Assembly: GCF_000301055.1 (NCBI RefSeq) | Contig: NZ_JH932300.1 | Coordinates: 761,143-825,142 of the forward strand | DNA: 64,000 nt | Reading direction: 5' to 3' | Source: Falseniella ignava CCUG 37419 | GTDB lineage: Bacteria; Bacillota; Bacilli; Lactobacillales; Aerococcaceae | Shown: positions 33,129-42,066 of the stretch, piece by piece | Numbering within the stretch: the stretch's first letter is position 1 | Layout: each line of letters begins with the position of its first letter | Notes under the pieces: model-generated | Database searches by the model: none | Seen by the model: only the letters and a program-made list of their open reading frames with translations | Told to the model about the DNA's origin: nothing | Program-made: the position numbers and the translations under genes

Positions 33129-34238
33129 TTAAAAAAGACGCATCGGGCTATAAAGTGGATCATCAAAGTTAGATAAAGTAATACCCAATAATCTGACCGA
33201 TCGAGTAGCATCACCATGCTCTTGCCATAATTTGCTTACCACCTGCACAACTTCTTCGGGTGTGGTAACGGGCTGGAACAATTGTGTTTGACGGGTCAGT
33301 GTATCAAAATTTTCATAGCGTACTTTTAAAGTGACGGTATAAGCTCGAAGCTCTTTAATTCTTCCATTACGATCAAGTAATTGCGCTAGACGTTCTAATT
33401 GATCGTTTACTGCAGCTGGTGTCACTAAAAATGGCGCAAAGGTCCGCTCACGACCATATGATTTTCGATGGTTTTTAGGTTTAACTTCAAAGTTTGATAC
33501 ACCTCTAACCTTATAATATAAAGTATAGCCCAATTTCCCAAAATGCTGAATTAAAAACTCTAAGTCTTTTTCATACAGATCGGCACCAGACTCGATTCCC
33601 AATTCAATAAATTGTGGATAGGTTTTTCTTCCGACACCAGGAAATTTTTTAATATCTAATTGTTTCAAAAATTCGGCTGCATCAGTGGGTTCTACCACTG
33701 TAATACCATGTGGTTTTTTGAAATCAGAGGCAATTTTAGCAATATATTTATTATACGAGACACCCACCGAACAAGTAAGATGTAACTCTTCTTCAATTTG
33801 AGATTGAATTTGTTGCGCAATAATGGTTCCGCTATTAATTTTCTTTTTGTTATCTGTCACATCTAGGTAGGCTTCATCTAATGAAACAGGTTCAATTAAA
33901 TCTGTATATTGTCTAAATATATGATGAATCGACTGCGATATTTGTCGATAATAATCTATATTCGGAGGGATGAATACGGCATGGCGACATCGATCATAGG
34001 CTTCTTTAGCACTCATCGCTGAATGAATCCCATATTGTCTAGCAATATAGTTGCAGGTGGTTACAATGCCCCGACCTTGAGTTAGTTGAGGATGACGCGC
34101 AATCACCACGGGTCGATTTTTCAAGTCAGGATTATCTCGAATTTCAATACTGGCATAAAATGCATCCATATCGACATGCAATATTTTATGCGATATGTCA
34201 GGTTTAGGTTCTTGAAAAGTCAAAATACCATATCGCAT
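33129..34238 (-). CDS. dinB: DNA polymerase IV (Y family)
   Basis: DinB copies past DNA lesions at low fidelity. The 369-residue protein has the Y-family motifs HVDMDAFYASIE near residue 23 and VSLDEAYLDVT near residue 119. The catalytic acidic residues are present, the helix-hairpin-helix FPGVGRKTYPQF lies near 200, and there is a little-finger domain at the C-terminus. ATG at 34238 follows GGAGGATATTG; a TTG one codon upstream is less likely. No beta-clamp motif was confirmed, but the C-terminal RLLGITLSNF is in the usual place. No LexA box is seen upstream, unlike recA and lexA. Confidence 0.95.
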   Translation of the reverse strand: MRYGILTFQEPKPDISHKILHVDMDAFYASIEIRDNPDLKNRPVVIARHPQLTQGRGIVTTCNYIARQYGIHSAMSAKEAYDRCRHAVFIPPNIDYYRQISQSIHHIFRQYTDLIEPVSLDEAYLDVTDNKKKINSGTIIAQQIQSQIEEELHLTCSVGVSYNKYIAKIASDFKKPHGITVVEPTDAAEFLKQLDIKKFPGVGRKTYPQFIELGIESGADLYEKDLEFLIQHFGKLGYTLYYKVRGVSNFEVKPKNHRKSYGRERTFAPFLVTPAAVNDQLERLAQLLDRNGRIKELRAYTVTLKVRYENFDTLTRQTQLFQPVTTPEEVVQVVSKLWQEHGDATRSVRLLGITLSNFDDPLYSPMRLF

Positions 34239-34277
34239 CAATATCCTCCTCTACTCAATTTATTTCATAAATAAAAC

Positions 34278-34316
34278 CCAAGTAAACTATCCCAAATTAG
34301 GTAATACTTTACTTGG
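34278..34316 (-). terminator. yajC terminator
   Basis: A 9-bp stem, ccaagtaaa/tttacttgg, with a 21-nt loop is followed by a T-rich run (GTTTTATTTA) on the minus strand. Confidence 0.7.
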
Positions 34317-34338
34317 ATTATGTGAAAAATCTTTTAGA

Positions 34339-34683
34339 TTATTCTTGAGTGTCTTCAACACCCTCGACATCTTCAACAACATCAACTTCTTCAACAACAA
34401 TACCATCTACGACGGGCTCAACTGGCTCAACAACTTGTGCAATCGCAGGAAGGTTGAATGTTAAGTACACACCCTCACAGTCAATCACAGCAATGCCTTT
34501 AGTATGATTTACTTCATCGACTACACCGTGAAGTCCACTGATTGTGATAATATGATCACCTGGCTTTAAATTGTTAAGCATGTTCAGCTTTGTTTCTTGT
34601 TGTTTTTTCTGTGGTCGTATCATTAAGAAATACATAATCCCCATCAAAACAATAAATGGTAAAAAAGCTTGAAGTAATTCCAT
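34339..34683 (-). CDS. yajC: Preprotein translocase subunit YajC, with acidic C-terminal tail
   Basis: YajC is a small membrane partner of SecDF and the Sec translocon. The 114-residue protein has one N-terminal membrane helix (AFLPFIVLMGIMYFLMIRP) followed by the family signature QKKQQETKLNMLNNLKPGDH and a small beta domain to about residue 82. The last 30 residues are a Val/Glu/Asp repeat-like acidic tail (VEPVEPVVDGIVVEEVDVVE), not a usual YajC feature but seen in some Lactobacillales. It lies right after tgt, the standard queA-tgt-yajC order. Confidence 0.93.
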   Translation of the reverse strand: MELLQAFLPFIVLMGIMYFLMIRPQKKQQETKLNMLNNLKPGDHIITISGLHGVVDEVNHTKGIAVIDCEGVYLTFNLPAIAQVVEPVEPVVDGIVVEEVDVVEDVEGVEDTQE

Positions 34684-34740
34684 TTATACTCCTCCTTCAC
34701 TATATATTAAATTGTAACAAATTTTAAATTAAATGACTAT

Positions 34741-35895
<1,155 letters not shown>

Positions 35896-35972
35896 TCAAT
35901 CATTTGTTTTTATTTGCTAGATATGCTTTAATATAGTCAATATTTGAACCCAAATAAAAAGGTAGGTTATTT

Positions 35973-36602
35973 ATGTATTATATCATACTACACATCTTAA
36001 AATTTATAATATTATTATTTCACGGTCAACCTGGTGTGATTGGTCGAAAAAATATCTCAGATCGACCGGTTATTTATGCTGCTACACACCGCTCATGGAT
36101 TGACCCAATTTATTTAATATTAGTTCTTTTACCCCAAAAAACTGCAATGATGGGCAAAGAATCTCTATTCAAAATACCAATTATTGGTTGGATCATAAAA
36201 CAGATCCATGCATTCCCTGTTAACCGCGAAAAACCAACCACTCGAACAATTCGACAAGCAACGAAGATTCTCACTGAAGATCAGATGAATTTAGGAATAT
36301 TCCCTACAGGATCGCGGTATTCAACTCAAATTAAATCTGGTACGGCATTTATCCAAAAACTAAGTAAAGCAGATATCGTTCCGGTAGCCATTCAACCACC
36401 AAAAAATTTATGGCAAGTCCTTACCCATCAAACAGGTTGGATTGCCTTTGGCGATCCGATACCCTATAACAGCAATTTAGCTTATAATAAAGAGGACTTC
36501 GCCAACATTGATCAACAAATTCAAGCCGAATTCGATCGCCTTGATGCCTTAATCAATCCAAATTATCAATATCATATTCCTGAAGACAAACGACGTGATT
36601 AA
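35973..36602 (+). CDS. plsC: 1-acyl-sn-glycerol-3-phosphate acyltransferase (PlsC-like)
   Basis: PlsC adds the second acyl chain in phosphatidic acid synthesis. The 209-residue protein has the catalytic HX4D motif THRSWIDPIY near residue 42, the GKESLFKIPIIGWI block and FPTGSRY near residue 110. This last block is a Thr for Glu variant of the usual FPEGTR. One N-terminal hydrophobic segment anchors it in the membrane. The N-terminal ATG follows AAAGGTAGG. It is monocistronic between the divergent tgt gene and the convergent exporter genes, with a strong shared terminator. Confidence 0.88.
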   Translation: MYYIILHILKFIILLFHGQPGVIGRKNISDRPVIYAATHRSWIDPIYLILVLLPQKTAMMGKESLFKIPIIGWIIKQIHAFPVNREKPTTRTIRQATKILTEDQMNLGIFPTGSRYSTQIKSGTAFIQKLSKADIVPVAIQPPKNLWQVLTHQTGWIAFGDPIPYNSNLAYNKEDFANIDQQIQAEFDRLDALINPNYQYHIPEDKRRD

Positions 36603-36618
36603 TATGACAAATAATAAC

Positions 36619-36657
36619 AGGCTAAGATTTTTCGCTCAAAATCTTAGCCTTTGTTTT
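36619..36657. terminator. Bidirectional terminator between plsC and the ABC exporter genes
   Basis: A 12-bp perfect stem aggctaagattt/aaatcttagcct with an 8-nt loop has TTGTTTTTT on the plus side. The convergent exporter genes end right after it. Confidence 0.85.
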
Positions 36658-38445
36658 TTAATTCATAGTTTGCAATTGATACATTTGATAGTATGTTCCT
36701 TTTTGAGCAATTAGCTGATCATGTGTACCTTGCTCAATAATTTTACCTTGATCCAATACAATAATATTATCTGCATCTTTAATGGTGCTGAGTCGGTGCG
36801 CAATCGCAATGGTCGTTCGATTCTTACGCATCTTACTTAAACTTTCTTGAATGTATTCCTCAGTTTCAGTATCAATGTTCGCTGTCGCTTCATCAAGAAT
36901 TAAAATTTTCGGTTGGCGGACCATGGTTCGAGCAAATGAAATCAATTGTTTTTCTCCACTTGAATAACTTGCTCCACGCTCAATTACGCGTCGTTGATAG
37001 CCTTCAGAATATTTATTAATAAATTGATCGGCATTGACAAACTCTGCAGCCTCTTCAACTTCTCGATCAGTAATTGTTTGATCGAGCAAACGAATATTCC
37101 GACTGACATCCCCGTAAAACAAGAATGAATCTTGTAAAACCAGTCCAACCTCTTGACGCAATGTATCATATGAGAAGTTACGGATTGACTGACCATCGAT
37201 TAGGACATCTCCAGATTGAAACTCATAAAATCGCATTAAAACATTAATAATCGAGCTCTTACCACTACCGGTATGTCCAACAATCGCTACGGTTTCTCCT
37301 GGAGGAACCTCAAAACTAACATCATCTAATACATTTTGTTCCCCATCATACGAAAAGGTTAGATGATTAAAAACGATATGCGCGTTGGTAATCGTGGCAG
37401 GATGTGCTGGATCAACTTGTTGATGTGGAACTTCCTCTTGGTGATCTAACACTCTCAGAATTCGATAAGATGAAACAACCCCCTCTTGCAACATACTCAA
37501 GCTATCCATCATCATTCCCATCGGACGGAAAAATTGAATACAATATTGAGTAAATGCATATATCATTCCTACTTCAACCAATCCATCAAAGAACTGCCCC
37601 CCTAAAATATAAATAACTAGGGCTAAGGCAAGACTCTCTAAGAATCCGATTAAGCTCATTAACAGTAAAGCATTCATCCGGATCATTTCTTTACGCGAAG
37701 CAAAATGTTGATCGTTCATCCTATCAAATTCTTCCATCATACGATGTTCTTGTCGGAAAACTTGAATAATATTCATCCCCAAGATTGTCTCATTGATTTT
37801 CGAATTCAAACGACTGACAATTTCTCGCATTGATCGATAGACTCGAGAACTATAACTTTGGTAATACCAAATAATTAAGAACATGATCGGAATAAACAGT
37901 AGAAAATACAGTGCCATCTGTGGGTTGAGTAAATACATCCCGATAAAGACACTAATAATCGTCACAATGCCTTCAAATACCGAGAAGAAGGTTAACCAAA
38001 AGTTCTTTAATGTTTCAGTATCATTAGTCACTCGTGTCACAATTGACCCCGCAGGGGTTTGATCAAAGTAACGCATTCCAAGTTGATTAACTTTCGTAAA
38101 GATAATCGTCCGAATATTTTGAACCGTCCGTTCGGATGCCATATTAAAAATATACGTCGTCAGATAGTTAAACAATGATTGTAGTACCAATAAAACTAAA
38201 TAGATTACAGCAAACATCAATGCAATCCGAAGGGTTACATTACTGGTTTTTAAATAACGGTCAATATATAATTGGACGAGTCTTGGCAGCACTACGGTAA
38301 TTCCAATACTTATAATTGAAAAGACAATTGCCATTAGAAATTGTTTTAGATATGGACGAGTATACTTGGAGATACGCTGAGTCACTTCGATTTGTTCTTT
38401 AATCGGAATTTTTTGTGACCAAACGGATTGTTTTTCTTGCACCAT
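36658..38445 (-). CDS. Heterodimeric ABC exporter half with complete catalytic site (YheH/BmrD-like)
   Basis: The 595-residue protein is one half of a multidrug-type ABC exporter: six membrane segments (about residues 35-320), then a nucleotide-binding domain. Walker A GHTGSGKSS lies near residue 385, and Walker B ILILDEATANID carries the catalytic glutamate near 509. The signature SYSSGEKQL is a noncanonical form. Its ATG shares a base with the TAA of the upstream partner (TAATG), so the two halves are made together. Together they resemble B. subtilis BmrC-BmrD and lactococcal LmrC-LmrD. Substrate cannot be read from the sequence. Confidence 0.9.
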   Translation of the reverse strand: MVQEKQSVWSQKIPIKEQIEVTQRISKYTRPYLKQFLMAIVFSIISIGITVVLPRLVQLYIDRYLKTSNVTLRIALMFAVIYLVLLVLQSLFNYLTTYIFNMASERTVQNIRTIIFTKVNQLGMRYFDQTPAGSIVTRVTNDTETLKNFWLTFFSVFEGIVTIISVFIGMYLLNPQMALYFLLFIPIMFLIIWYYQSYSSRVYRSMREIVSRLNSKINETILGMNIIQVFRQEHRMMEEFDRMNDQHFASRKEMIRMNALLLMSLIGFLESLALALVIYILGGQFFDGLVEVGMIYAFTQYCIQFFRPMGMMMDSLSMLQEGVVSSYRILRVLDHQEEVPHQQVDPAHPATITNAHIVFNHLTFSYDGEQNVLDDVSFEVPPGETVAIVGHTGSGKSSIINVLMRFYEFQSGDVLIDGQSIRNFSYDTLRQEVGLVLQDSFLFYGDVSRNIRLLDQTITDREVEEAAEFVNADQFINKYSEGYQRRVIERGASYSSGEKQLISFARTMVRQPKILILDEATANIDTETEEYIQESLSKMRKNRTTIAIAHRLSTIKDADNIIVLDQGKIIEQGTHDQLIAQKGTYYQMYQLQTMN

Positions 38446-40202
38446 TATACCTCCTCCTCTTCGAATGTCTCGGAAGCTTCTAGTTGTTGATGTTCAAACA
38501 TCTCTCTGTACCAGCCGCCTATTGCAATCAATTCATCGTGATTACCTCGTTCAGTAATACGACCTTGATCAACGACAATAATTTCATCAGCATGCATAAC
38601 ACTACTCAAACGATGAGCAGATATAATCGTCGTCTTATTCGATCGATTTTGTTTAATCGACTGAACAATACGCTCTTCCGTTTTTGCATCTACCGCAGAT
38701 AAAGAATCATCTAAAATTAAAAGTGCCGGATCAATAATCATTGCCCGTGCCATCGCAATCCGTTGTTTTTGTCCACCGGACAACGCAACACCACGCTCAC
38801 CCACCAGTGTGTCATAACCTTGACTAAACCGTAAAATATCATCATGAACACTCACTAATTTGGCTGCTGCTTCTACATCATCTTGGGTAGATTCCATATT
38901 CGCAAAACGAATATTATCACGAACGGTTGTCGAGAATAAGAAATTGTCTTGTGGTACATAACCGATTCGACGGAGCAACGCATCTAATGAATAGTCTTTA
39001 ATGTTTTGATGATCATACTCGATCGTTCCCTTAAAGCGATCATACTCTCGAAGTAATAATTTAAAAATGGTTGTTTTACCAGAACCGGTCTTCCCAACCA
39101 CACCCAATGTTTGACCTGCTTTCAAATTAAATTGAATATCTTGAAGTGCGGGAGCACTCTCACCTGGGTAAATAAATTCTTGAATGTCCACAGAAAGTGA
39201 ACCTCGGATTGGCGCCTCAATGGCATTCGGTGCTTCAATAATATGACTCTTTTCATCTAAAATTGATTGAATCCGATCATAACTTGCCGCGCCACGTTCT
39301 AAAATATTAAATAACCGGCCGATGGCAATCATTGGCCACATTAATCGCGTTAAATAGCTGATGAAAGCAACAAGCAATCCAATCGTAATTTGGCCATTAG
39401 CCACTAGAAAACCACCATAAAAGATACTGATTACGGTCGCAAGCCCCATAATCATTCTACCCACTGGCATAAATGTCGCATCATATTGATAGACTTTTTG
39501 GTTTTTATCGACGACTTGCTGAGTTAACCTGTTAAAATCTTCAATATCCAGTTCTTCCTCACCAAACGTCTTAATTACTTTGACCCCTGTCACACTTTCT
39601 TGTACCTTATTATTTAAATTTGAAAATGCTGCTTGAGCTTTGCGTGAATGGTAGTTTAATTTAGATCCGACATGACGAATTAAGAAGTATAAGAGTGGTA
39701 TCGGAATAATTGAAACAAGGCTCAAACGCCAGTCAACTAAAAAGAACATCATAAATAAGGTTAACAACCCTTGAGACATGGAATCAACTAACGTTAAAAT
39801 TCCAGCCCCTGCTACCATTTGAATCGCACGCAGGTCATTCGTACAACGAGCCATTAGATCCCCTGTACGATATTTTTGAAAGAATATCGCGTCCATTTTG
39901 GTAAAATGTTCAAACAATTGACGTCGCAATATATTTTCTAATTTAGCAGCCGTTCCGAATATTTTAGTACGCCAAATATAACGCATAAAATATTGAGCAA
40001 TCGCAATAAACAATAACATTCCTGCATATATAGTAAGATCGTTTCGAGTTAATGTGCTCGCATTCATTCCATCGATAACTTGTCCAATAATAATCGGAAC
40101 ATATGCTGTAATCAGACTAATTAGAATCAGCATCAAAATTCCTACCATATATTCACGAATATGTTGTTTAAAAAACCATCCTAATTTACTAAACATATTC
40201 AT
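38445..40202 (-). CDS. Heterodimeric ABC exporter half with degenerate catalytic site (YheI/BmrC-like)
   Basis: The 585-residue partner has six membrane segments and a nucleotide-binding domain. Walker A is GKTGSGKTT and the signature is a canonical LSGGQKQR. In its Walker B LLILDDSLSAVD the catalytic glutamate is aspartate. Because each ATP site uses the Walker B of one subunit and the signature of the other, the pair has one canonical and one degenerate site, the asymmetric arrangement of heterodimeric exporters. An upstream TTG adds six residues, but the ATG at 40202 gives MNMFSKLGW and is preferred. Confidence 0.9.
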   Translation of the reverse strand: MNMFSKLGWFFKQHIREYMVGILMLILISLITAYVPIIIGQVIDGMNASTLTRNDLTIYAGMLLFIAIAQYFMRYIWRTKIFGTAAKLENILRRQLFEHFTKMDAIFFQKYRTGDLMARCTNDLRAIQMVAGAGILTLVDSMSQGLLTLFMMFFLVDWRLSLVSIIPIPLLYFLIRHVGSKLNYHSRKAQAAFSNLNNKVQESVTGVKVIKTFGEEELDIEDFNRLTQQVVDKNQKVYQYDATFMPVGRMIMGLATVISIFYGGFLVANGQITIGLLVAFISYLTRLMWPMIAIGRLFNILERGAASYDRIQSILDEKSHIIEAPNAIEAPIRGSLSVDIQEFIYPGESAPALQDIQFNLKAGQTLGVVGKTGSGKTTIFKLLLREYDRFKGTIEYDHQNIKDYSLDALLRRIGYVPQDNFLFSTTVRDNIRFANMESTQDDVEAAAKLVSVHDDILRFSQGYDTLVGERGVALSGGQKQRIAMARAMIIDPALLILDDSLSAVDAKTEERIVQSIKQNRSNKTTIISAHRLSSVMHADEIIVVDQGRITERGNHDELIAIGGWYREMFEHQQLEASETFEEEEV

Positions 40203-40245
40203 TCTATCCAAACCTCTCAATCTGATTTCAAAAAGACATTATGAA

Positions 40246-40269
40246 AGAAGTCCCACTATGGGGACTTCT
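40246..40269 (-). terminator. yneF terminator (probable)
   Basis: A 9-bp stem, agaagtccc/gggacttct, with a 6-nt loop lies just past the yneF stop. The T-run on the minus strand is short, so it may only attenuate transcription into the exporter genes. Confidence 0.55.
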
Positions 40270-40277
40270 CATTTGTT

Positions 40278-40496
40278 TTAAGAATTTCGTGTTCGCATTG
40301 AGTTCATAATTTGTTGAACTTTGCGTTTTGAAGGTTTTTGGCCCATCTGAGCCATCATCATCGTAATCATTTGTTCATCAATTGGCGGATTTTCTTTAAG
40401 ATAGTTCATAATATACTTACGTGCTGTAAAATATCCTAATACTAGTCCTCCAATAAATGCAAGAATTGCTATTAAGATCCAACCCCATTCTGGCAT
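40278..40496 (-). CDS. yneF: YneF family (UPF0154) small membrane protein
   Basis: The 72-residue protein has one N-terminal membrane segment (GWILIAILAFIGGLVLGYFT) and a conserved cytoplasmic tail, ARKYIMNYLKENPPIDEQMI followed by MMAQMGQKPSKRKV, which defines UPF0154. Function is unknown. The start at 40496 follows GAGGAGGG, so a longer frame (five codons earlier) is rejected. In B. subtilis the gene also lies close to lexA and ynzC, as here. Confidence 0.93.
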   Translation of the reverse strand: MPEWGWILIAILAFIGGLVLGYFTARKYIMNYLKENPPIDEQMITMMMAQMGQKPSKRKVQQIMNSMRTRNS

Positions 40497-40593
40497 AGAA
40501 TCCCTCCTCATCTATTTTATCTACCTTATTATCATACCCGATATAATTTATAAAAAAAAGAATTATGCTGGGAAAAACAAAAGAAATTTGAAT

Positions 40594-40794
40594 CTACTTA
40601 TTTGGTGTAATGTCGTTACCTTCTGGATCAATGACTTTTAGATGATCCAGTTGTTGACGCATCGATTGACGAAAAGCTTGCAAGTATTCTTGATGTAAAA
40701 CTTCACGTTCTACTTGTTCACTTTCTGTCAAATCACCTGCTTTTTTCTTTTGAGAGAGCTCTTTAATTCGTCTTAATTTTTCTTCACTTAACAT
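40594..40794 (-). CDS. ynzC: DUF896 family protein (YnzC-like)
   Basis: The 66-residue, highly charged helical protein begins MLSEEKLRRIKELSQKKKAG and contains the LTESEQVEREVLHQEYLQAF helix typical of UPF0291/DUF896. Its cellular role is unknown; the B. subtilis member folds as a helical hairpin. ATG follows AGGAGGTATCCC. It is divergent from lexA and shares the gap that holds the LexA box, so it may be SOS regulated. Confidence 0.93.
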   Translation of the reverse strand: MLSEEKLRRIKELSQKKKAGDLTESEQVEREVLHQEYLQAFRQSMRQQLDHLKVIDPEGNDITPNK

Positions 40795-40816
40795 GGGATA
40801 CCTCCTGTTTTTGATA

Positions 40817-40830
40817 CGAACATTTGTTTG
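40817..40830. promoter_or_regulatory. LexA (SOS) box at the lexA promoter
   Basis: cgaacatttgtttg matches the Firmicute SOS consensus CGAAC-N4-GTTCG except for one T near its 3' end. It overlaps the lexA -35 box by three bases, the expected position for autorepression, and lies in the divergent gap with ynzC. Confidence 0.85.
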
Positions 40831-40856
40831 CGTCGCTTGTTTAAATTTGTTATACT
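40828..40856 (+). promoter_or_regulatory. lexA promoter
   Basis: TTGCGT (40828-40833) and TATACT (40851-40856) are 17 bp apart and lie about 30 bp upstream of the lexA start. Confidence 0.7.
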
Positions 40857-40885
40857 ATATAAAACCCTAGAAATGAGTGACATCC

Positions 40886-41503
40886 ATGAAACGAATATCT
40901 GACAAACAGCGGACTATTTTAGAAACAATCTATCAAGAAATTCAAAGCAATGGCTATCCACCTACTGTGCGAGAAATTGCCAGTGCCGTTGGACTGGCTT
41001 CAACATCCACAGTTCATGGCCATCTTGCTCGATTAGAGTCTAACGGTTACCTAATCAAAGATGCGAGTAAAACTCGGGCGCTTGAACTTACCGAAAAAGC
41101 TTTAGAATTAGTCGGTGCCGAACCTCAAAGTATCCCGCTTCTTGGTCGTGTCGCTGCCGGAAGCCCGATTCTTGCAGTTGAAGAAGCTACAGATTACTAC
41201 CCTATACCTGAACCACTCAAACGCTACGATCCAAGTCAATTATATATGTTAGAAATTGCAGGAGAAAGTATGGTCAATATCGGTATTATGGATGGGGATA
41301 TTGTGACCGTTTTACGTCAATCCTCAGCCAATAACGGCGATATCGTTATCGCCATGACTGATGATGATGAAGCCACCTGTAAGACTTTCTTCAAAAAACC
41401 AGATCACTTTATCCTTCGACCTGAAAATGATAATATGGATGATATTATTTTAAATTCCGTATCCATCTTAGGTAAAGTCGTTGCGCTCTTCAGAGAATTT
41501 TAG
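40886..41503 (+). CDS. lexA: LexA repressor
   Basis: LexA represses SOS genes and cleaves itself when bound to RecA filaments. The protein has an N-terminal winged helix ([20 protein letters not shown], with [10 protein letters not shown] as recognition region). Its self-cleavage site lies in RVAAGSPI, and the Ser-Lys dyad in [10 protein letters not shown] and ATCKTFFKK. The ATG at 40886 gives the standard MKRISDKQ start; a GTG three codons upstream is less likely. Its own operator overlaps the promoter. A 15-bp-stem terminator follows. Confidence 0.96.
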   Translation: MKRISDKQRTILETIYQEIQSNGYPPTVREIASAVGLASTSTVHGHLARLESNGYLIKDASKTRALELTEKALELVGAEPQSIPLLGRVAAGSPILAVEEATDYYPIPEPLKRYDPSQLYMLEIAGESMVNIGIMDGDIVTVLRQSSANNGDIVIAMTDDDEATCKTFFKKPDHFILRPENDNMDDIILNSVSILGKVVALFREF

Positions 41504-41510
41504 TACAAAT

Positions 41511-41547
41511 AATAAAACATTCAAGTGATTCGCTTGAATGTTTTATT
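41511..41547. terminator. Bidirectional terminator between lexA and apt
   Basis: A perfect 15-bp stem aataaaacattcaag/cttgaatgttttatt with a 7-nt loop has T-rich flanks on both strands and lies between convergent lexA and apt. Confidence 0.9.
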
Positions 41548-41550
41548 GTT

Positions 41551-42063
41551 TTAATAGACCATCAGTGATTTGTACGGATAACCTTTAAGCATCTTTGCAC
41601 CCTCTAACTCTTCAAGTTCAATTAAAAAGGCACACCCAACAACTTCTCCCCCAAGCTTTTCAACAAGTTTGATGGTTGCTTCAATGGTTCCACCCGTTGC
41701 TAATAAGTCATCAATAATAATAACTTTTTGTCCTGGACTGATGGCATCGCGGTGCATCGTTAAAATATCAGTCCCATACTCTTTCTCATATTCCACTTCA
41801 ATCACTTCTCGTGGCAATTTTTTGGGTTTTCTAACTGGAGCAAAACCTATTTCCATCGCATAAGCTACCGGACAACCAATAATAAATCCTCGAGCTTCAG
41901 GACCAACAACTAATTCGGCACCAACTTCACGAGCATAGTCAACGATTTGTTGTGTTGCATAAGCAAATGCCGGTCCATCTGCCATCAATGGCGTAATATC
42001 TCTAAAAAGAATTCCTTCTTTTGGATAATCAGGAATGGTTGCAATATAATCTTTTAAGTTCAT
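41551..42063 (-). CDS. apt: Adenine phosphoribosyltransferase
   Basis: Apt salvages adenine to AMP using PRPP. The 170-residue protein starts [20 protein letters not shown], a family hallmark, and has the PRPP-binding loop [13 protein letters not shown] near residue 122. Length is standard. It is the last gene of the rnz-recJ-apt cluster, 3 bp after recJ. The recJ-apt linkage is common in Firmicutes. Confidence 0.97.
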   Translation of the reverse strand: MNLKDYIATIPDYPKEGILFRDITPLMADGPAFAYATQQIVDYAREVGAELVVGPEARGFIIGCPVAYAMEIGFAPVRKPKKLPREVIEVEYEKEYGTDILTMHRDAISPGQKVIIIDDLLATGGTIEATIKLVEKLGGEVVGCAFLIELEELEGAKMLKGYPYKSLMVY

Positions 42064-42066
42064 AAT

